Below, piece after piece: positions 26,458-34,916 of a DNA stretch of 64,000 bases. The notes under the pieces are model-generated. The model was not told the DNA's origin. It saw only the letters and a program-made list of their open reading frames with translations, and did not search any database. The DNA is taken from NCBI RefSeq assembly GCF_009569385.1, contig NZ_WBOF01000001.1:4813501-4877500 (forward strand), read 5' to 3'. The position numbers were made by a program, and so were the translations under genes. The DNA comes from Streptomyces kaniharaensis (GTDB lineage Bacteria > Actinomycetota > Actinomycetes > Streptomycetales > Streptomycetaceae). Position 1 is the first letter of the stretch. The number at the start of each line of letters is the position of its first letter.

Positions 26458-26793
26458 TCACTCGCCACCAGTACAGCGACACAGGAGACGCGGCAGCTGG
26501 AGCAGGACGCGCCCGGTGAGGTCCTCGCCGGCGGCGTCGGCCACCGTGCTGAGGACGGCGCCGATGTCCCACAGGGCCGTGGCTTCGGTGGCGCCCTCGA
26601 TCCAAGCGGCGGTGGCGCGCACGAACCGTTCCGGGCTGAGCGGCTCGGCAGTCCGCAGCGGGTTGAGCAGGATCAGGGCCATGGTCTCCGGCAGGCGGGC
26701 GGCCAGTTCGGCGCGCACCTCGGCGACCAGGTGGGCGCCCAGTAGGGCCAGGACGACCCGGGCCGCGCGCTCGGCTTCCTGCGGGGTGTCGTA
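26458..26793 (-). pseudogene. DUF2267 protein remnant
   Basis: YDTPQEAERAARVVLALLGA, then LPETMALILLNPLRTAEPLS and WDIGAVLSTVADAAGEDLTG match the intact DUF2267 gene at 44646 nearly residue for residue. The N-terminal 18 residues of that protein are replaced by low-complexity sequence, and the final PPGYDVLFG motif is lost. No start is usable. It lies downstream of the hsp18 gene of locus A, mirroring the gene order at locus B. Confidence 0.7.
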
Positions 26794-26923
26794 CTTGGCG
26801 TTGCCCCGTCGCCGCGGGCGGTCTCGGCGAGGCGGCCGGCGGTCGGCGGTCGGGGGATGTTCCGGCCGCCCCTTCGATCGAGGGGAGAGATCAGGGGCGG
26901 CGCGGAACGGCATCGGGGGCCGG

Positions 26924-27358
26924 TCAGGCCTGGATCTGCTTGCGGTCGCCGCTGTGGCTGATCGCGACCTTGCGGGGCTTGGCCTTCTCGGCGACCGGGA
27001 TCTTCAGGGTCAGCACGCCGGCGTCGTAGTCGGCGGTGATCCCGGCGGGGTCGAGGGTGTCGGAGAGCATGACCTGGCGGGAGAACACGCCGAGGGGGCG
27101 CTCGGACAGCTCCCACTTCACGCCCTCGCCTTCCTGGCGCGGGCGGCGCTCGGCCTTGACGGTCACCATGTTCCGCTCGACGTCGATGTCGATCGCCTCC
27201 GGGTCCACTCCGGGCAGGTCGAAGCAGATGACGTACTCGTCGCCGGCCCGGTAGGCGTCCAGCGGCATCGGCGCCGGACGCGACCAGGTTCCCGTGTTGC
27301 CCAGGAACTGCTGGGTCAGACGGTCCAGCTCGCGGAACGGGTCAGTGCGCAGCAGCAT
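26924..27358 (-). CDS. hsp18: HSP18 small heat-shock protein (locus A)
   Basis: A 144-residue Hsp20/alpha-crystallin chaperone that holds unfolding proteins in the cytosol. The short N-arm (MLLRTDPFRELDRLTQQFLG) precedes the alpha-crystallin domain (YVICFDLPGVDPEAIDIDVE, KAERRP, ERPLGVFSRQVMLSD, GVLTLKIPV). It is about 87% identical to the copy at 43748 by hand count. Start ATG 27358 has GGAGGTG upstream, the same as in copy B. A RheA operator lies in the spacer of its promoter (-35 TTGTCA at 27434-27439, -10 CTAGAA at 27412-27417, both read on the minus strand), so heat induction through RheA release is expected. Confidence 0.93.
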   Translation of the reverse strand: MLLRTDPFRELDRLTQQFLGNTGTWSRPAPMPLDAYRAGDEYVICFDLPGVDPEAIDIDVERNMVTVKAERRPRQEGEGVKWELSERPLGVFSRQVMLSDTLDPAGITADYDAGVLTLKIPVAEKAKPRKVAISHSGDRKQIQA

Positions 27359-27419
27359 CGCGAAACACCTCCACTGATCGAATGGGTGCCAGTGCGCTTC
27401 ACCTGCCACCTTTCTAGCG

Positions 27420-27438
27420 CGTCATCCATCCGATGACA
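27420..27438. promoter_or_regulatory. RheA operator at hsp18/rheA locus A
   Basis: Read on the minus strand it is TGTCATC-N5-GATGACg, one mismatch from the published S. albus RheA site (TGTCATC-N5-GATGACA). It fills the 16-bp spacer between TTGTCA and CTAGAA of the hsp18 promoter, so bound RheA would exclude RNA polymerase. Confidence 0.8.
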
Positions 27439-27467
27439 AGTCCTGGTGTCGCCTATAGAGTGACTGC

Positions 27468-28154
27468 ATGAGTGAGAAGCCCCGCAGACCCGCCGCTGCC
27501 GCTCCCCGGCCGGTCGAGCCCACCTCGTTCCTGGCGGCCGCGGCGGCGCTGGCCGCCATCGACGACGCCGTCCGCACCGCCCAGAACCCCGCGTCCCAGC
27601 CCCCGATCGCCCCTGCTGCGCAGGCAGGCCCCGAGCAGGCCTTGGCTGCCCTGGTGCTGCTGCGCGAGCTGCGCACCGAGCTCGCCGGCTGGGAAGCCGG
27701 CCTGGTGGAGACCGCCCGGGAGGCCGGCGCCACCTGGGCCGACCTCGCCCGCCCCATGGGCGTGGCCAGCCGCCAGGCCGCCGAGAACCGCTACCTGCGC
27801 CTCAAGCCCGCCAGCGGCACGACGCAGGCCGGTACCGGCGCGGAACGCGTCAAGGCGGTCCGCGACCGGCGGGCCGCCGACCGAACGGTCACCGCCTGGG
27901 CCCGCGACAACGCCGCCGAGCTGCGGGTCCTCGCCGCCCAGATCACCATGACCGCACTCGCCCCCGGCGCCCGCCCCGCCCAGGCGGCCCTGACCGCCGC
28001 CCTCGGAGCCACCGACCCCGCCGACCTCATAGAGCCTCTCGCCGCCATCCGCCCCCACCTCGGCACCGGCCAGGGCGACCTCGCCGCCCGCCTCGCCGCC
28101 CTCACCCACCACACCACCCGGCTCCGCGATGACAGCGACCGACGCCGCGCCTGA
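27468..28154 (+). CDS. rheA: RheA-like repressor of hsp18 (locus A)
   Basis: A 228-residue regulator, divergent from hsp18. Conserved parts are FLAAAAALAAIDDAVRTAQ, a predicted HTH in TAREAGATWADLARPMGVAS RQAAENRYLRL, and a helical C-terminus. Size, position and the operator fit RheA, the S. albus HSP18 repressor that senses temperature directly. It is clearly paralogous to 42955-43638. ATG 27468; the promoter is probably CTATAG just upstream. The small downstream gene overlaps its 3' end. Confidence 0.75.
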   Translation: MSEKPRRPAAAAPRPVEPTSFLAAAAALAAIDDAVRTAQNPASQPPIAPAAQAGPEQALAALVLLRELRTELAGWEAGLVETAREAGATWADLARPMGVASRQAAENRYLRLKPASGTTQAGTGAERVKAVRDRRAADRTVTAWARDNAAELRVLAAQITMTALAPGARPAQAALTAALGATDPADLIEPLAAIRPHLGTGQGDLAARLAALTHHTTRLRDDSDRRRA

Positions 28155-28377
28155 CCCTGTCGCCGCCGCCGAAAGGCGCTGGCAGGACCTCCTGGACCGG
28201 ATCCACGACCTCGAAGCACGAGTGGCCGCCACCACGAGCACCGTCACCATCGCCCTCGACACCCACCTCGCCCGCCTCGACGCCCTGGGCCACCAGCTCG
28301 CTCAGACCACCTGGCCACTGCCCGCCCCCGATCCGGGCAGTCCCCAGGCCACACCGCCGAACAACCGGCCGGACTGA
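28129..28377 (+). CDS. Small helical protein downstream of rheA (locus A)
   Basis: An 82-residue protein beginning MTATDAAPDPVAAAERRWQD, overlapping rheA by 26 bp in another frame. The middle is helical (LDRIHDLEARVAATTSTVTI) and the tail proline-rich. A homologue (MTATTGAPDPLAAAEARW) sits at the same place after the second rheA gene at 42729, which supports reality and a linked role. Function unknown. Confidence 0.6.
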   Translation: MTATDAAPDPVAAAERRWQDLLDRIHDLEARVAATTSTVTIALDTHLARLDALGHQLAQTTWPLPAPDPGSPQATPPNNRPD

Positions 28378-28418
28378 CAGGGCCGGGAGCCACCGCAGCC
28401 ACCCGGGTTTTGGTGGGG

Positions 28419-28583
28419 TCAGCGTTCTTCGCGGAAGTCGACGTGACGGCGGGCGACGGGGTCGTATTTGCGCAGGACCAGTCGGTCGGGGTCGTTGCGG
28501 CGGTTCTTGCGGGTCACGTGCGTGTAGCCGGTGCCGGCGGTGGAGCGGAGCTTGATGATCGGGCGCAGCTCGTTGCGGGCCAT
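28419..28583 (-). CDS. rpmG: Ribosomal protein bL33, Cys-free paralogue
   Basis: A 54-residue L33 (IKLRSTAGTGYTHVTRKNRR, then LRKYDPVARRHVDFREER). It lacks the two CxxC pairs of zinc-binding L33, so it is the form made when zinc is short. AGGAGG precedes ATG 28583. It is divergent from the rpmB operon with a Zur-type box between. Confidence 0.93.
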   Translation of the reverse strand: MARNELRPIIKLRSTAGTGYTHVTRKNRRNDPDRLVLRKYDPVARRHVDFREER

Positions 28584-28622
28584 GAGGTCCTCCTGTGGTC
28601 GGATGGGAATCGACCATAGCAA

Positions 28623-28639
28623 ATGAAATCCATTTTCAT
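28623..28639. promoter_or_regulatory. Zur box
   Basis: ATGAAATCCATTTTCAT, with perfect 6-bp arms (ATGAAA/TTTCAT), resembles the actinobacterial Zur site. It lies between divergent rpmG and rpmB-rpsN, where zinc-loaded Zur would repress both. Confidence 0.75.
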
Positions 28640-28725
28640 CTAGGTTAAGGTGAGGATGCCGTCCGGGCCGCCGTGCCCGGGGTGGCCTCTCGCCATGTCC
28701 TTGTGCCCGTCCGATGGAGCAGCCC

Positions 28726-28962
28726 ATGTCCGCACACTGCCAACTGACCGGTCGTAAGCCTGGGTTCGGCAATGCGATCTCGCACTCGCACCGCCGTACC
28801 AGCCGCCGCTTCGACCCCAACATCCAGCGCAAGCGCTACTGGCTGCCCAGTGAGGGCCGGTACGTGCGCCTCACGTTGAGCGCCAAGGGCCTGAAGACCG
28901 TCGACGTGATCGGAATCGAGGCTGCGGTGGCCCGCATCCGCGCCCGTGGGGAGAAGGTCTGA
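28726..28962 (+). CDS. rpmB: Ribosomal protein bL28, zinc-independent paralogue
   Basis: A 78-residue L28 (HCQLTGRKPGFGNAISHSHR, RTSRRFDPNIQRKRYWL). Only one Cys remains, so the zinc ribbon cannot form. ATG 28726 has GGAG upstream. Its TGA overlaps the rpsN ATG, giving coupled translation. Expected to replace zinc-bearing L28 under Zur derepression. Confidence 0.93.
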   Translation: MSAHCQLTGRKPGFGNAISHSHRRTSRRFDPNIQRKRYWLPSEGRYVRLTLSAKGLKTVDVIGIEAAVARIRARGEKV

Positions 28963-29267
28963 TGGCCAAGCAGAGCAAGATCGCCAAGAACGAGCAGCGG
29001 CGCGCGGTCGTCGCGCGGTACGCCGAGCGCCGCGCCGAACTCAAGCGGACCATCGCCCACCCCGACACCGGGCCCGCCGAGCGCGCCGCCGCGCAGGCCG
29101 AACTCGCCCGCCAGCCGCGCGACGCCAGCGCCACCAGGATCCGTAACCGCGACGCCGTGGACGGCCGCCCGCGCGGCTACCAGCGCGCCTTCGGCCTCTC
29201 CCGGATCAACCTGCGCACCCTGGCCCACGCCGGACAGCTGCCCGGTGTGCGGAAGTCGAGCTGGTGA
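28962..29267 (+). CDS. rpsN: Ribosomal protein uS14, Cys-free long form
   Basis: A 101-residue S14 (MAKQSKIAKNEQRRAVVARY, TRIRNRDAVDGRPRGYQRAF, GLSRINLRTLAHAGQLPGV). It has no Cys, unlike the 61-residue zinc form. It overlaps rpmB and the CobW-like gene (GTGA) at its two ends, so the Zur operon is tightly packed. Confidence 0.95.
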   Translation: MAKQSKIAKNEQRRAVVARYAERRAELKRTIAHPDTGPAERAAAQAELARQPRDASATRIRNRDAVDGRPRGYQRAFGLSRINLRTLAHAGQLPGVRKSSW

Positions 29268-30436
29268 GCGCGGTGCCCGAACACGTCAGGCTCCCGGTCG
29301 TGGTGGTGGCCGGCCTCCACCGGGCCGAACGCCGCCGCGCCGTCCAGGAGTTGCTGGACGGAAGCGTCAACGGCGTGGTCCTCCACCACGACCTGCGCGA
29401 TGCCCCGCGTGGCACCGTCCACCGCGAACTCCGCGACGCCAGCGACACCATCATGACGGCGGACGTCCCGCTGACCAACGACTGCCCCTGCTGCGCGCTG
29501 CGCGAGGACCTGCTGCCCGAGCTGCTGCGCCTGGCCGAGGCCGGGCAGCACGGGCTCGCGATCGTCGAGCTGTGGGGCGGCAGTGACCCGCACCCGGCGG
29601 TCGAGTTGATTGCCGGGGGCGAGGTGGACGGCCGTCCGATGGGGGAGTCCATCGAACTGGCGGGCGCGGTGGTCGCCGTCGACCCGGACCGGCTGCTCGG
29701 AGAACTCTCCGTCTCCGACGACCTGGCGGAGCACGGCGAGCACACCGCCCCGGACGACTCCCGTACCCGCGCCGAGGCGCTCGCCCATCAGATCGAGTAC
29801 GCCGCCACGATCGCCGTCGCCCGTGGCGGCGAGGCAGGGTTGTCCATGCTCCGCCAGTTGCACCCGACGGCTCGGCGGGTCCTGCTCGGTACCGGTGAGT
29901 TGTTGCGGGCGGCGCTCGGCGGTTTCGACGTGGCCGCCGCCCGCGACCGGGTGAATCCGGCCCTCGCGCTGCTGCCGCAGCAAGCCGACGAGGCGGGGGT
30001 GGCCACCCTGGTGTGGGAGCGGCGCCGACCGCTGCACCCGGTCCGCCTGTATGAGGCGCTGGAGCTGCTCGTCCCGGCGGCGCAGCGCAGCCGCGGCCGG
30101 TTCTGGCTGGCCAACCGGCCCGAACTGATGCTGGCCTGGGACGCCGCCGGAGCCAACCTCGCCGTCGAGGAGTGCGGGCCCTGGCTCGCCTCGCTGCCGG
30201 ACGCCGCCTGGGAGCTCTACCCGCCCGCCCGCAGGGCCGCCGCCGCCCTCGACTGGCACCCGGTCCACGGCGACCGCGTCCAGCAACTCGCCTTCATCGC
30301 CGAGGGTTTGGACGTCGATGGCGTCACCGAACTGCTCGACTCCTGCCTGCTCACCGACGCCGAACTGATGGCGGGGGAGGCCGGCTGGAAGACCCTGCCC
30401 GACGCCTTCGAGGACCTGCTCGAACCCGTCTCCTGA
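29264..30436 (+). CDS. CobW-family protein lacking the P-loop
   Basis: A 390-residue protein with the CobW/ZigA layout: hydrophobic first strand (LPVVVVAGLHRAERRRAVQE), the CxCC metal motif in NDCPCCALREDLLPE, IVELWGGSDPHPAVEL and a CobW C-terminal domain (GRFWLANRPELMLAWDAAGA). The GxxGxGKT P-loop expected after the first strand is absent, and no NKxD is obvious, so GTP use is doubtful. GTG 29264 overlaps the rpsN stop. Its place among Zur-type ribosomal genes points to zinc delivery or sensing. Homologues in this position are known in streptomycetes; the mechanism is not. Confidence 0.8.
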   Translation: MSAVPEHVRLPVVVVAGLHRAERRRAVQELLDGSVNGVVLHHDLRDAPRGTVHRELRDASDTIMTADVPLTNDCPCCALREDLLPELLRLAEAGQHGLAIVELWGGSDPHPAVELIAGGEVDGRPMGESIELAGAVVAVDPDRLLGELSVSDDLAEHGEHTAPDDSRTRAEALAHQIEYAATIAVARGGEAGLSMLRQLHPTARRVLLGTGELLRAALGGFDVAAARDRVNPALALLPQQADEAGVATLVWERRRPLHPVRLYEALELLVPAAQRSRGRFWLANRPELMLAWDAAGANLAVEECGPWLASLPDAAWELYPPARRAAAALDWHPVHGDRVQQLAFIAEGLDVDGVTELLDSCLLTDAELMAGEAGWKTLPDAFEDLLEPVS

Positions 30437-30452
30437 CCAGAGAGAAGAACCG

Positions 30453-30695
30453 ATGGCCAAGCGCCCCACCGGCGGACGTCCGGCCCGCCCGCGCCCCAAC
30501 CCGCTCATGGAAGCCGGGATCACGTACGTCGACTACAAGGACACGAACCTGCTGCGCAAGTTCATCTCCGACCGCGGCAAGATCCGCAGCCGCCGGGTCA
30601 CCCGTCTTACTGTGCAGGAGCAGCGGGTGATGGCCCGGGCGATCAAGAACGCCCGCGAGATGGCCCTGCTGCCCTACGCCTCCACCGCCCGATAG
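30453..30695 (+). CDS. rpsR: Ribosomal protein bS18, Cys-free paralogue
   Basis: An 80-residue S18 (PRPNPLMEAGITYVDYKDTN, LLRKFISDRGKIRSRRVTRL, TVQEQRVMARAIKNAREMAL LPY). No Cys is present. GAGAGAAG precedes ATG 30453, 16 bp after the CobW-like gene; part of the Zur-type operon. Confidence 0.94.
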   Translation: MAKRPTGGRPARPRPNPLMEAGITYVDYKDTNLLRKFISDRGKIRSRRVTRLTVQEQRVMARAIKNAREMALLPYASTAR

Positions 30696-30707
30696 GAGAG
30701 ACCCCAC

Positions 30708-30872
30708 ATGGCCGTTCCCAAGCGGAAAACCTCCCGCAGCAACACCCGGCACCGCCGCGCCCAGTGGAAGGCCGCGGCCCCGCAGCTTGTCCCGATCACC
30801 GTCGACGGGCGCGAGCACCTGGTGCCCCGCAACCTGGTCAAGGCGTACGAGCGAGGGCTGCTGACGCCGTGA
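30708..30872 (+). CDS. rpmF: Ribosomal protein bL32, Cys-free paralogue
   Basis: A 54-residue L32 (MAVPKRKTSRSNTRHRRAQW, then EHLVPRNLVKAYERGLLTP). The zinc-ribbon cysteines of standard L32 are absent. TAGGAGAG precedes ATG 30708, 12 bp after rpsR. It is the last gene of the zinc-starvation operon, followed by a strong hairpin. Confidence 0.94.
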   Translation: MAVPKRKTSRSNTRHRRAQWKAAAPQLVPITVDGREHLVPRNLVKAYERGLLTP

Positions 30873-30963
30873 GAGCACGAGGAGCCGTGGCGTGACCGCT
30901 GCCCCCTCGCGGCGGATCTCGGGCCGATGAGCGGCAAGGCCGGCACAGGTGCCCGAGGTGCGC

Positions 30964-30998
30964 TGGCCGCGCCGGGACCGGTCGGCCCGGCGCGGCCA
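30964..30998. terminator. Bidirectional terminator after rpmF and S53 gene
   Basis: A perfect 13-bp stem TGGCCGCGCCGGG/CCCGGCGCGGCCA with a 9-nt loop, between the convergent rpmF and S53 peptidase genes. It can serve both. Confidence 0.8.
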
Positions 30999-31009
30999 CC
31001 CGAGGCGGG

Positions 31010-32206
31010 TCAGCCGGTGAACGCGGTGGTGCCCCTCGGGCTGCCGAGGCCGGTCGGGCCGTCGTAGCCGGTGGTGCCGGTGCACAGGTAGGACGTCGAG
31101 CAGCTGCCGTTGGAGCCGCTGGTGACGTCGTTCAGCGAGCCGGTGTGGGCGTAGGGGAAGGCGGCCGGGTAGCTGCCCGCCGAGGGCGCGCCCGCGTCGG
31201 CGTAGACGCCGGCGATGACGGGGGCGGCGACGCTGGTGCCGCCGTAGACGACCCAGCCGTTGCCGCCGTAGGTCAGGTAGACGGAGACGCCGGTGGCCGG
31301 GTCGGCGACGGCGGAGACGTCGGCGATGGTCCGCTTGGCGCAGCCGGTGTCCTTCTGCCAGCTGGGCTTGGCGTCGTAGGCGGAGCAGCCGGAGCCGGCG
31401 CCGTTCCACACGGACTCGCTCCAACCGCGCGTGTTCCCGGCCTTCTTGAGGGTGGTGCCGCCGACCGAGGTGACGTAGCGGGAGGCGGCGGGGTACTGGG
31501 CGCCGTAGCCGGAGTCGCCAGAGGAGACGGTGATGGCGACGCCGGGGTGGTTGAAGTACTGCTTGTCGTAGGTCGGGTCGTTGGAGGACTCGCTGCCGCC
31601 GTAGCTGTTGGAGACGACCTTGGCGCCGAGCCTCACGGCAGTGTTGACGGCCGTCCCCAAGTCGGCCGTGGTGGCGCGGGAGGCCTCGACGAGGACGATC
31701 TTCGCGTTGGGGGCGATGGCGGACACCATGTCGAGGTCGAGGGCGATCTCGCCCGCCCAACCGCGGTCGGCGCGCGGGTACTTGGTGCCGCCGTTCTCGT
31801 CGACCTTCTTGAAGCAGCCGTTGGCGGTGGTGCAGGCGGGCAGGCCGTACTGGGCGCGGTAGACGGCGAGGTCGCCCTCGGCGTTGGGATCGTCGTACGC
31901 GTCGACGATGGCGACGGTGACACCGGCGCCGCCGTTGGCGGGCAGGCTGTAGGCGCTGCGCAGGTCGGCGGCGCCGTAGCCGGAGGGGGTGAGGGCGGTG
32001 GTGGTGTCGGTGACGCGCAGGGCGTGGCAGGACATCGTGTCGCCCTTGGCGAGGGTTGTGCAGGAGCGCACCCAGGACGGTGAACCAGCTTGTAAGGGAA
32101 GGGCGTTGGCGGGGGCCACAACGGCGATGGTGGCGAGGGCGGCCGAGCCGGCGAGCGCGGCGGCCGTGCGGCGGGCGAGGTGGGGGGTGAGGGTGGTGGC
32201 GCGCAA
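31010..32206 (-). CDS. Secreted S53 (sedolisin-type) peptidase
   Basis: A 398-residue exported serine-carboxyl peptidase. The signal peptide (RRTAAALAGSAALATIAVVA ending ANA) is followed by a mature domain. The sedolisin Glu and Asp are in GWAGEIALDLDMVSAIAP (E-x3-D), the oxyanion Asp in TVSSGDSGYG and the catalytic Ser in VVYGGTSVAAPVIAG. There is almost no activation propeptide compared with classical family members. Start TTG 32206 is chosen because GGAGG lies eight bases upstream and it begins the signal peptide. The downstream-encoded neighbour on this strand is a longer paralogue. Confidence 0.9.
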   Translation of the reverse strand: MRATTLTPHLARRTAAALAGSAALATIAVVAPANALPLQAGSPSWVRSCTTLAKGDTMSCHALRVTDTTTALTPSGYGAADLRSAYSLPANGGAGVTVAIVDAYDDPNAEGDLAVYRAQYGLPACTTANGCFKKVDENGGTKYPRADRGWAGEIALDLDMVSAIAPNAKIVLVEASRATTADLGTAVNTAVRLGAKVVSNSYGGSESSNDPTYDKQYFNHPGVAITVSSGDSGYGAQYPAASRYVTSVGGTTLKKAGNTRGWSESVWNGAGSGCSAYDAKPSWQKDTGCAKRTIADVSAVADPATGVSVYLTYGGNGWVVYGGTSVAAPVIAGVYADAGAPSAGSYPAAFPYAHTGSLNDVTSGSNGSCSTSYLCTGTTGYDGPTGLGSPRGTTAFTG

Positions 32207-32281
32207 CGGAGGTCCTCCGGATCGGTGGGGGCGGGGCGTGGGGGCGTTGCACGGCAACGGCTTTGGGGATGCCGGGTCGTG

Positions 32282-32321
32282 GCCGGGGTGGGTCGCGGCC
32301 GTGGCCGCGACCCACCCCGGC
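32282..32321. terminator. Terminator hairpin between S53 genes
   Basis: A 19-bp perfect inverted repeat (32282-32300 and 32303-32321) with only 2 bp between arms, beginning GCCGGGGTGGGTC. It lies 6 bp beyond the stop of the longer S53 gene and would end its transcript. Confidence 0.8.
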
Positions 32322-32327
32322 GTGGCC

Positions 32328-34322
32328 TCAGGAGGTGGTGAGGGCCGTGTCGTCGATGACGAAGCTGGTCTGGAGGGAGGAGTCCTCGGTGCCGGTGAAC
32401 TTGACGGTGACGCTCTGGCCGGCGAAGGCGCTCAGGTCGTAGCTGCGCAGGGTGTAGCCGGCGGCCGCGTTGACGTTGCTGAAGGTGGCCAGGGTGGTGG
32501 TGCCGGCCTGGACGGTCAGCTTGTCGTACGCGGTCGAGCCGGATTCACCGGTGTCGATGTGGAGGTAGAAGCTGAGGGTGGCTTTGCAGCCGGCCGGGAT
32601 CGTCACCGTCTGGGTGAGGGTGTCGGTGTGGCTGGAGCCGTAGCCGTCGAGCCAGGCCTTCCAGCTGCCGCTGTGCGCGGGCTCGCTGCTGCTGTTGTCG
32701 ATGACGCCGGGGGTCGCGGTCCAGGGCGCGGCGCTGCCGGTCTCGAAGCCGGGGTTGCCGAGCAGCTGGGTGGCGGTGCAGCCGCCGCCGGTGCCGGTGA
32801 CGGTCCAGCTGAAGGTGGTGGAGCCGCTGGCGCCGGTGGTGTCGGTGGCGGTCACGGTCGCGGTGTAGCTGCCGGCGGTGGTCGCGGTGCCGGTGATCAG
32901 GCCGGTGGTGGCGTTGACGGACAGTCCGGCGGGCAGGCCGCTCGCGCTGTAGCTGAGGCTCTGGCCGGACGCGGAGTCGCTGGCGTGGATCTGCAGGCTG
33001 ACCGGGGAGCCCTGGGCGGTGCTCTGGCTGCCCGGGTTGGTGACGGTGACGGTGTTGCCGCCCGTGCTGCCGGAGGTGAAGGCGGCGGTGCCGTTGGGGG
33101 TGCCGAGCCCGGTCGGGCCGTCGTAGCCGGCGCCGGCGGTGCACAGGTAGGACGGGGAGCAGCTGCCGTTGGCGCCGCTGGTCACGTCGTACAGCGAGCC
33201 GGTGTGGGCGTACGGGTAGGAAGCCGGGTTGGTGCCGGTGGCCGGGGTGCCGGCGAGGGCGTAGACGGCGGCGATGATGGGGGCGGAGGCGCTGGTGCCG
33301 CCGTAGACGTTCCAGCCGGAGCCGCCGTAGGTCTGGTAGACCGCGACGCCCGTGGCGGGGTCGGCGACGGCGGAGACGTCGGCGACGGTGCGCTTGGCGC
33401 AGCCGGTGTCCTTCTGCCAGCTGGGCTTGGGGTCGTAGGCGGAGCAGCCGGAGCCGGCGCCGTTTCCGCCGGAGCTGCTGCCCCAGACCTTCTCGCTCCA
33501 ACCACGGCTGGTGGAGGCGCGGTTGAGGCTGGTGCCGCCGACGGCGGTGACGTACTGGGAGGCGGCCGGGTACTCGACGCCGTAGCCGGAGTCACCGGAG
33601 GAGACGGTGATGGCGACGCCCGGGTGGTTGAAGTAACTGGCGTCCGAGCTCGGGTCGGTGGAGTCCTCGGGGCCGCCGTAGCTGTTGGAGACGTACTTGG
33701 CGCCCATCGAGACGGCGGTGTTGACCGCGGCGCCGAGGTTGTCCATGGTCGCGCTGTCGGCTTCGACCAGGAGGATGTGGCAGTTGGGGCAGACCGCGCT
33801 GACCATGTCGACGTCGAGCGAGATCTCGCCGGCCCAGCCGCTGTCGGCGCTCGGGTAGCTGGTGCCGCCGCGCTGGTCGACCTTCTTGAAGCAGCCGTTG
33901 GCGGTGGTGCAGGCGGGCAGGCCGTACTGGGAGCGGTAGGCGGCGAGGTCGGACTCGGCGTTGGGGTCGTCCTGGGCGTCCACGATGGCGACGGTGGCGC
34001 CGGAGCCGGCCGAGGCGGGCAGGTTGTAGGCCGAGGCGAGGTCGCTCGGGCCGTACCCGGACGGGTTGATGTTCGGGGCCAGCGTCAGGTGCTGGGGCAC
34101 GTCGGTGCGGGCGAGGGCCAGGCAGGCCATCTGTCCGGGGTGGGTGGGGGCGGCGCAGACCCGCTTGGTGGCGGCGCCGTTGGTGGGCGCGTCGGTCTTG
34201 GCGTTGGCGCCCGGCGCGGCGATCGCGAGCAGGCCGGTGGCGGCCATGGCGAGGGCGGGCAGGGCGGCGAGCAGTCTGCGGGCTCTGGGCAGCCGCGGGC
34301 TGCTGGGGGAGTGGGAGCGCAA
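32328..34322 (-). CDS. Secreted S53 peptidase with Ig-like and C-terminal domains
   Basis: A 664-residue exported peptidase. The signal peptide (RRLLAALPALAMAATGLLAI AAPGANA) is followed by a sedolisin domain with GWAGEISLDVDMVSAV (Glu/Asp), SSGDSGYG and VYGGTSASAPIIA (Ser). A He_PIG/Ig-like module (SLSYSASGLPAGLSVNATTG, LITGTATTAGSYTATVT) comes next, then a C-terminal beta-domain (LLGNPGFETGSAAPW to FVIDDTALTTS) of the kind that binds substrate or cell wall. TTG 34322 has GGAGGG upstream and mirrors the TTG start of the shorter paralogue. The catalytic domains are closely similar, so tandem duplication is likely. Confidence 0.9.
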   Translation of the reverse strand: MRSHSPSSPRLPRARRLLAALPALAMAATGLLAIAAPGANAKTDAPTNGAATKRVCAAPTHPGQMACLALARTDVPQHLTLAPNINPSGYGPSDLASAYNLPASAGSGATVAIVDAQDDPNAESDLAAYRSQYGLPACTTANGCFKKVDQRGGTSYPSADSGWAGEISLDVDMVSAVCPNCHILLVEADSATMDNLGAAVNTAVSMGAKYVSNSYGGPEDSTDPSSDASYFNHPGVAITVSSGDSGYGVEYPAASQYVTAVGGTSLNRASTSRGWSEKVWGSSSGGNGAGSGCSAYDPKPSWQKDTGCAKRTVADVSAVADPATGVAVYQTYGGSGWNVYGGTSASAPIIAAVYALAGTPATGTNPASYPYAHTGSLYDVTSGANGSCSPSYLCTAGAGYDGPTGLGTPNGTAAFTSGSTGGNTVTVTNPGSQSTAQGSPVSLQIHASDSASGQSLSYSASGLPAGLSVNATTGLITGTATTAGSYTATVTATDTTGASGSTTFSWTVTGTGGGCTATQLLGNPGFETGSAAPWTATPGVIDNSSSEPAHSGSWKAWLDGYGSSHTDTLTQTVTIPAGCKATLSFYLHIDTGESGSTAYDKLTVQAGTTTLATFSNVNAAAGYTLRSYDLSAFAGQSVTVKFTGTEDSSLQTSFVIDDTALTTS

Positions 34323-34916
34323 GAGTCGACCCTCCGTGGGGGACGAGGGCGCGGCCGGTGCCGGCATGGGGGTTTTCGCCGGTACGGGCTCGTGCCCGTG
34401 CTGACGGATCTCGGCATGTGCCGTCGGCCCCGGTGGGTGTCCACGGACCGACGTGGTGCTTGCGCTGTACGGGAGTTGGGCGTTCCAGAGGGGTGGAATG
34501 CCAGGCTCATGACAGGCAGCTGCCGGTCGATGGCCTCACCGCGCCGGACTGTCGCCGACTGGTGCGGGCCTTGAGGTTACTGACGGGTCATCGAGGGCAA
34601 CAAGGCGACGGTCGCTGCCTTTACCGCCCCTTGCCCATGAATTTCCGAGGAGTAGAGCAGAGGAAGATCGTGTGACGAGGCCGGGTCGGGTGAGTGTCAG
34701 CGGCGGGCTGTGGGCCGGCCCGCGTCCGTGCCGTCACGGGGGCGTCGACCCGTGCGGCGGCCATACTGCGGTCGACGCCCTGGGTGGCCCGGCGAACCCC
34801 CATTACGTTGTGGGGAGGTTAGCGAATCCGTGCGACGAACAGTTGTCGGCCGAGGAGTGCCAGGGCGTGGTCGTCCTCGGGAAGCGTCACGACGGTTCCC
34901 GAGCCGGCGGCTGCCA
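34323..34916. other. Intergenic stretch without a supported gene
   Basis: About 600 bp between the longer S53 gene and the CobW remnant. It must hold the S53 promoter on the minus strand near 34330-34450. On the plus strand only a 12-codon frame (34636-34674) with no known match is seen. No hairpin or tRNA was recognised. The 3' part (34800-34916) may be decayed CobW sequence. Confidence 0.4.

Noticed and set aside
31989..34574. Long plus-strand open frame antisense to the S53 peptidases
   Set aside because: Val/Gly/Ala repetitive text with no motif; the minus-strand peptidases are unambiguous.
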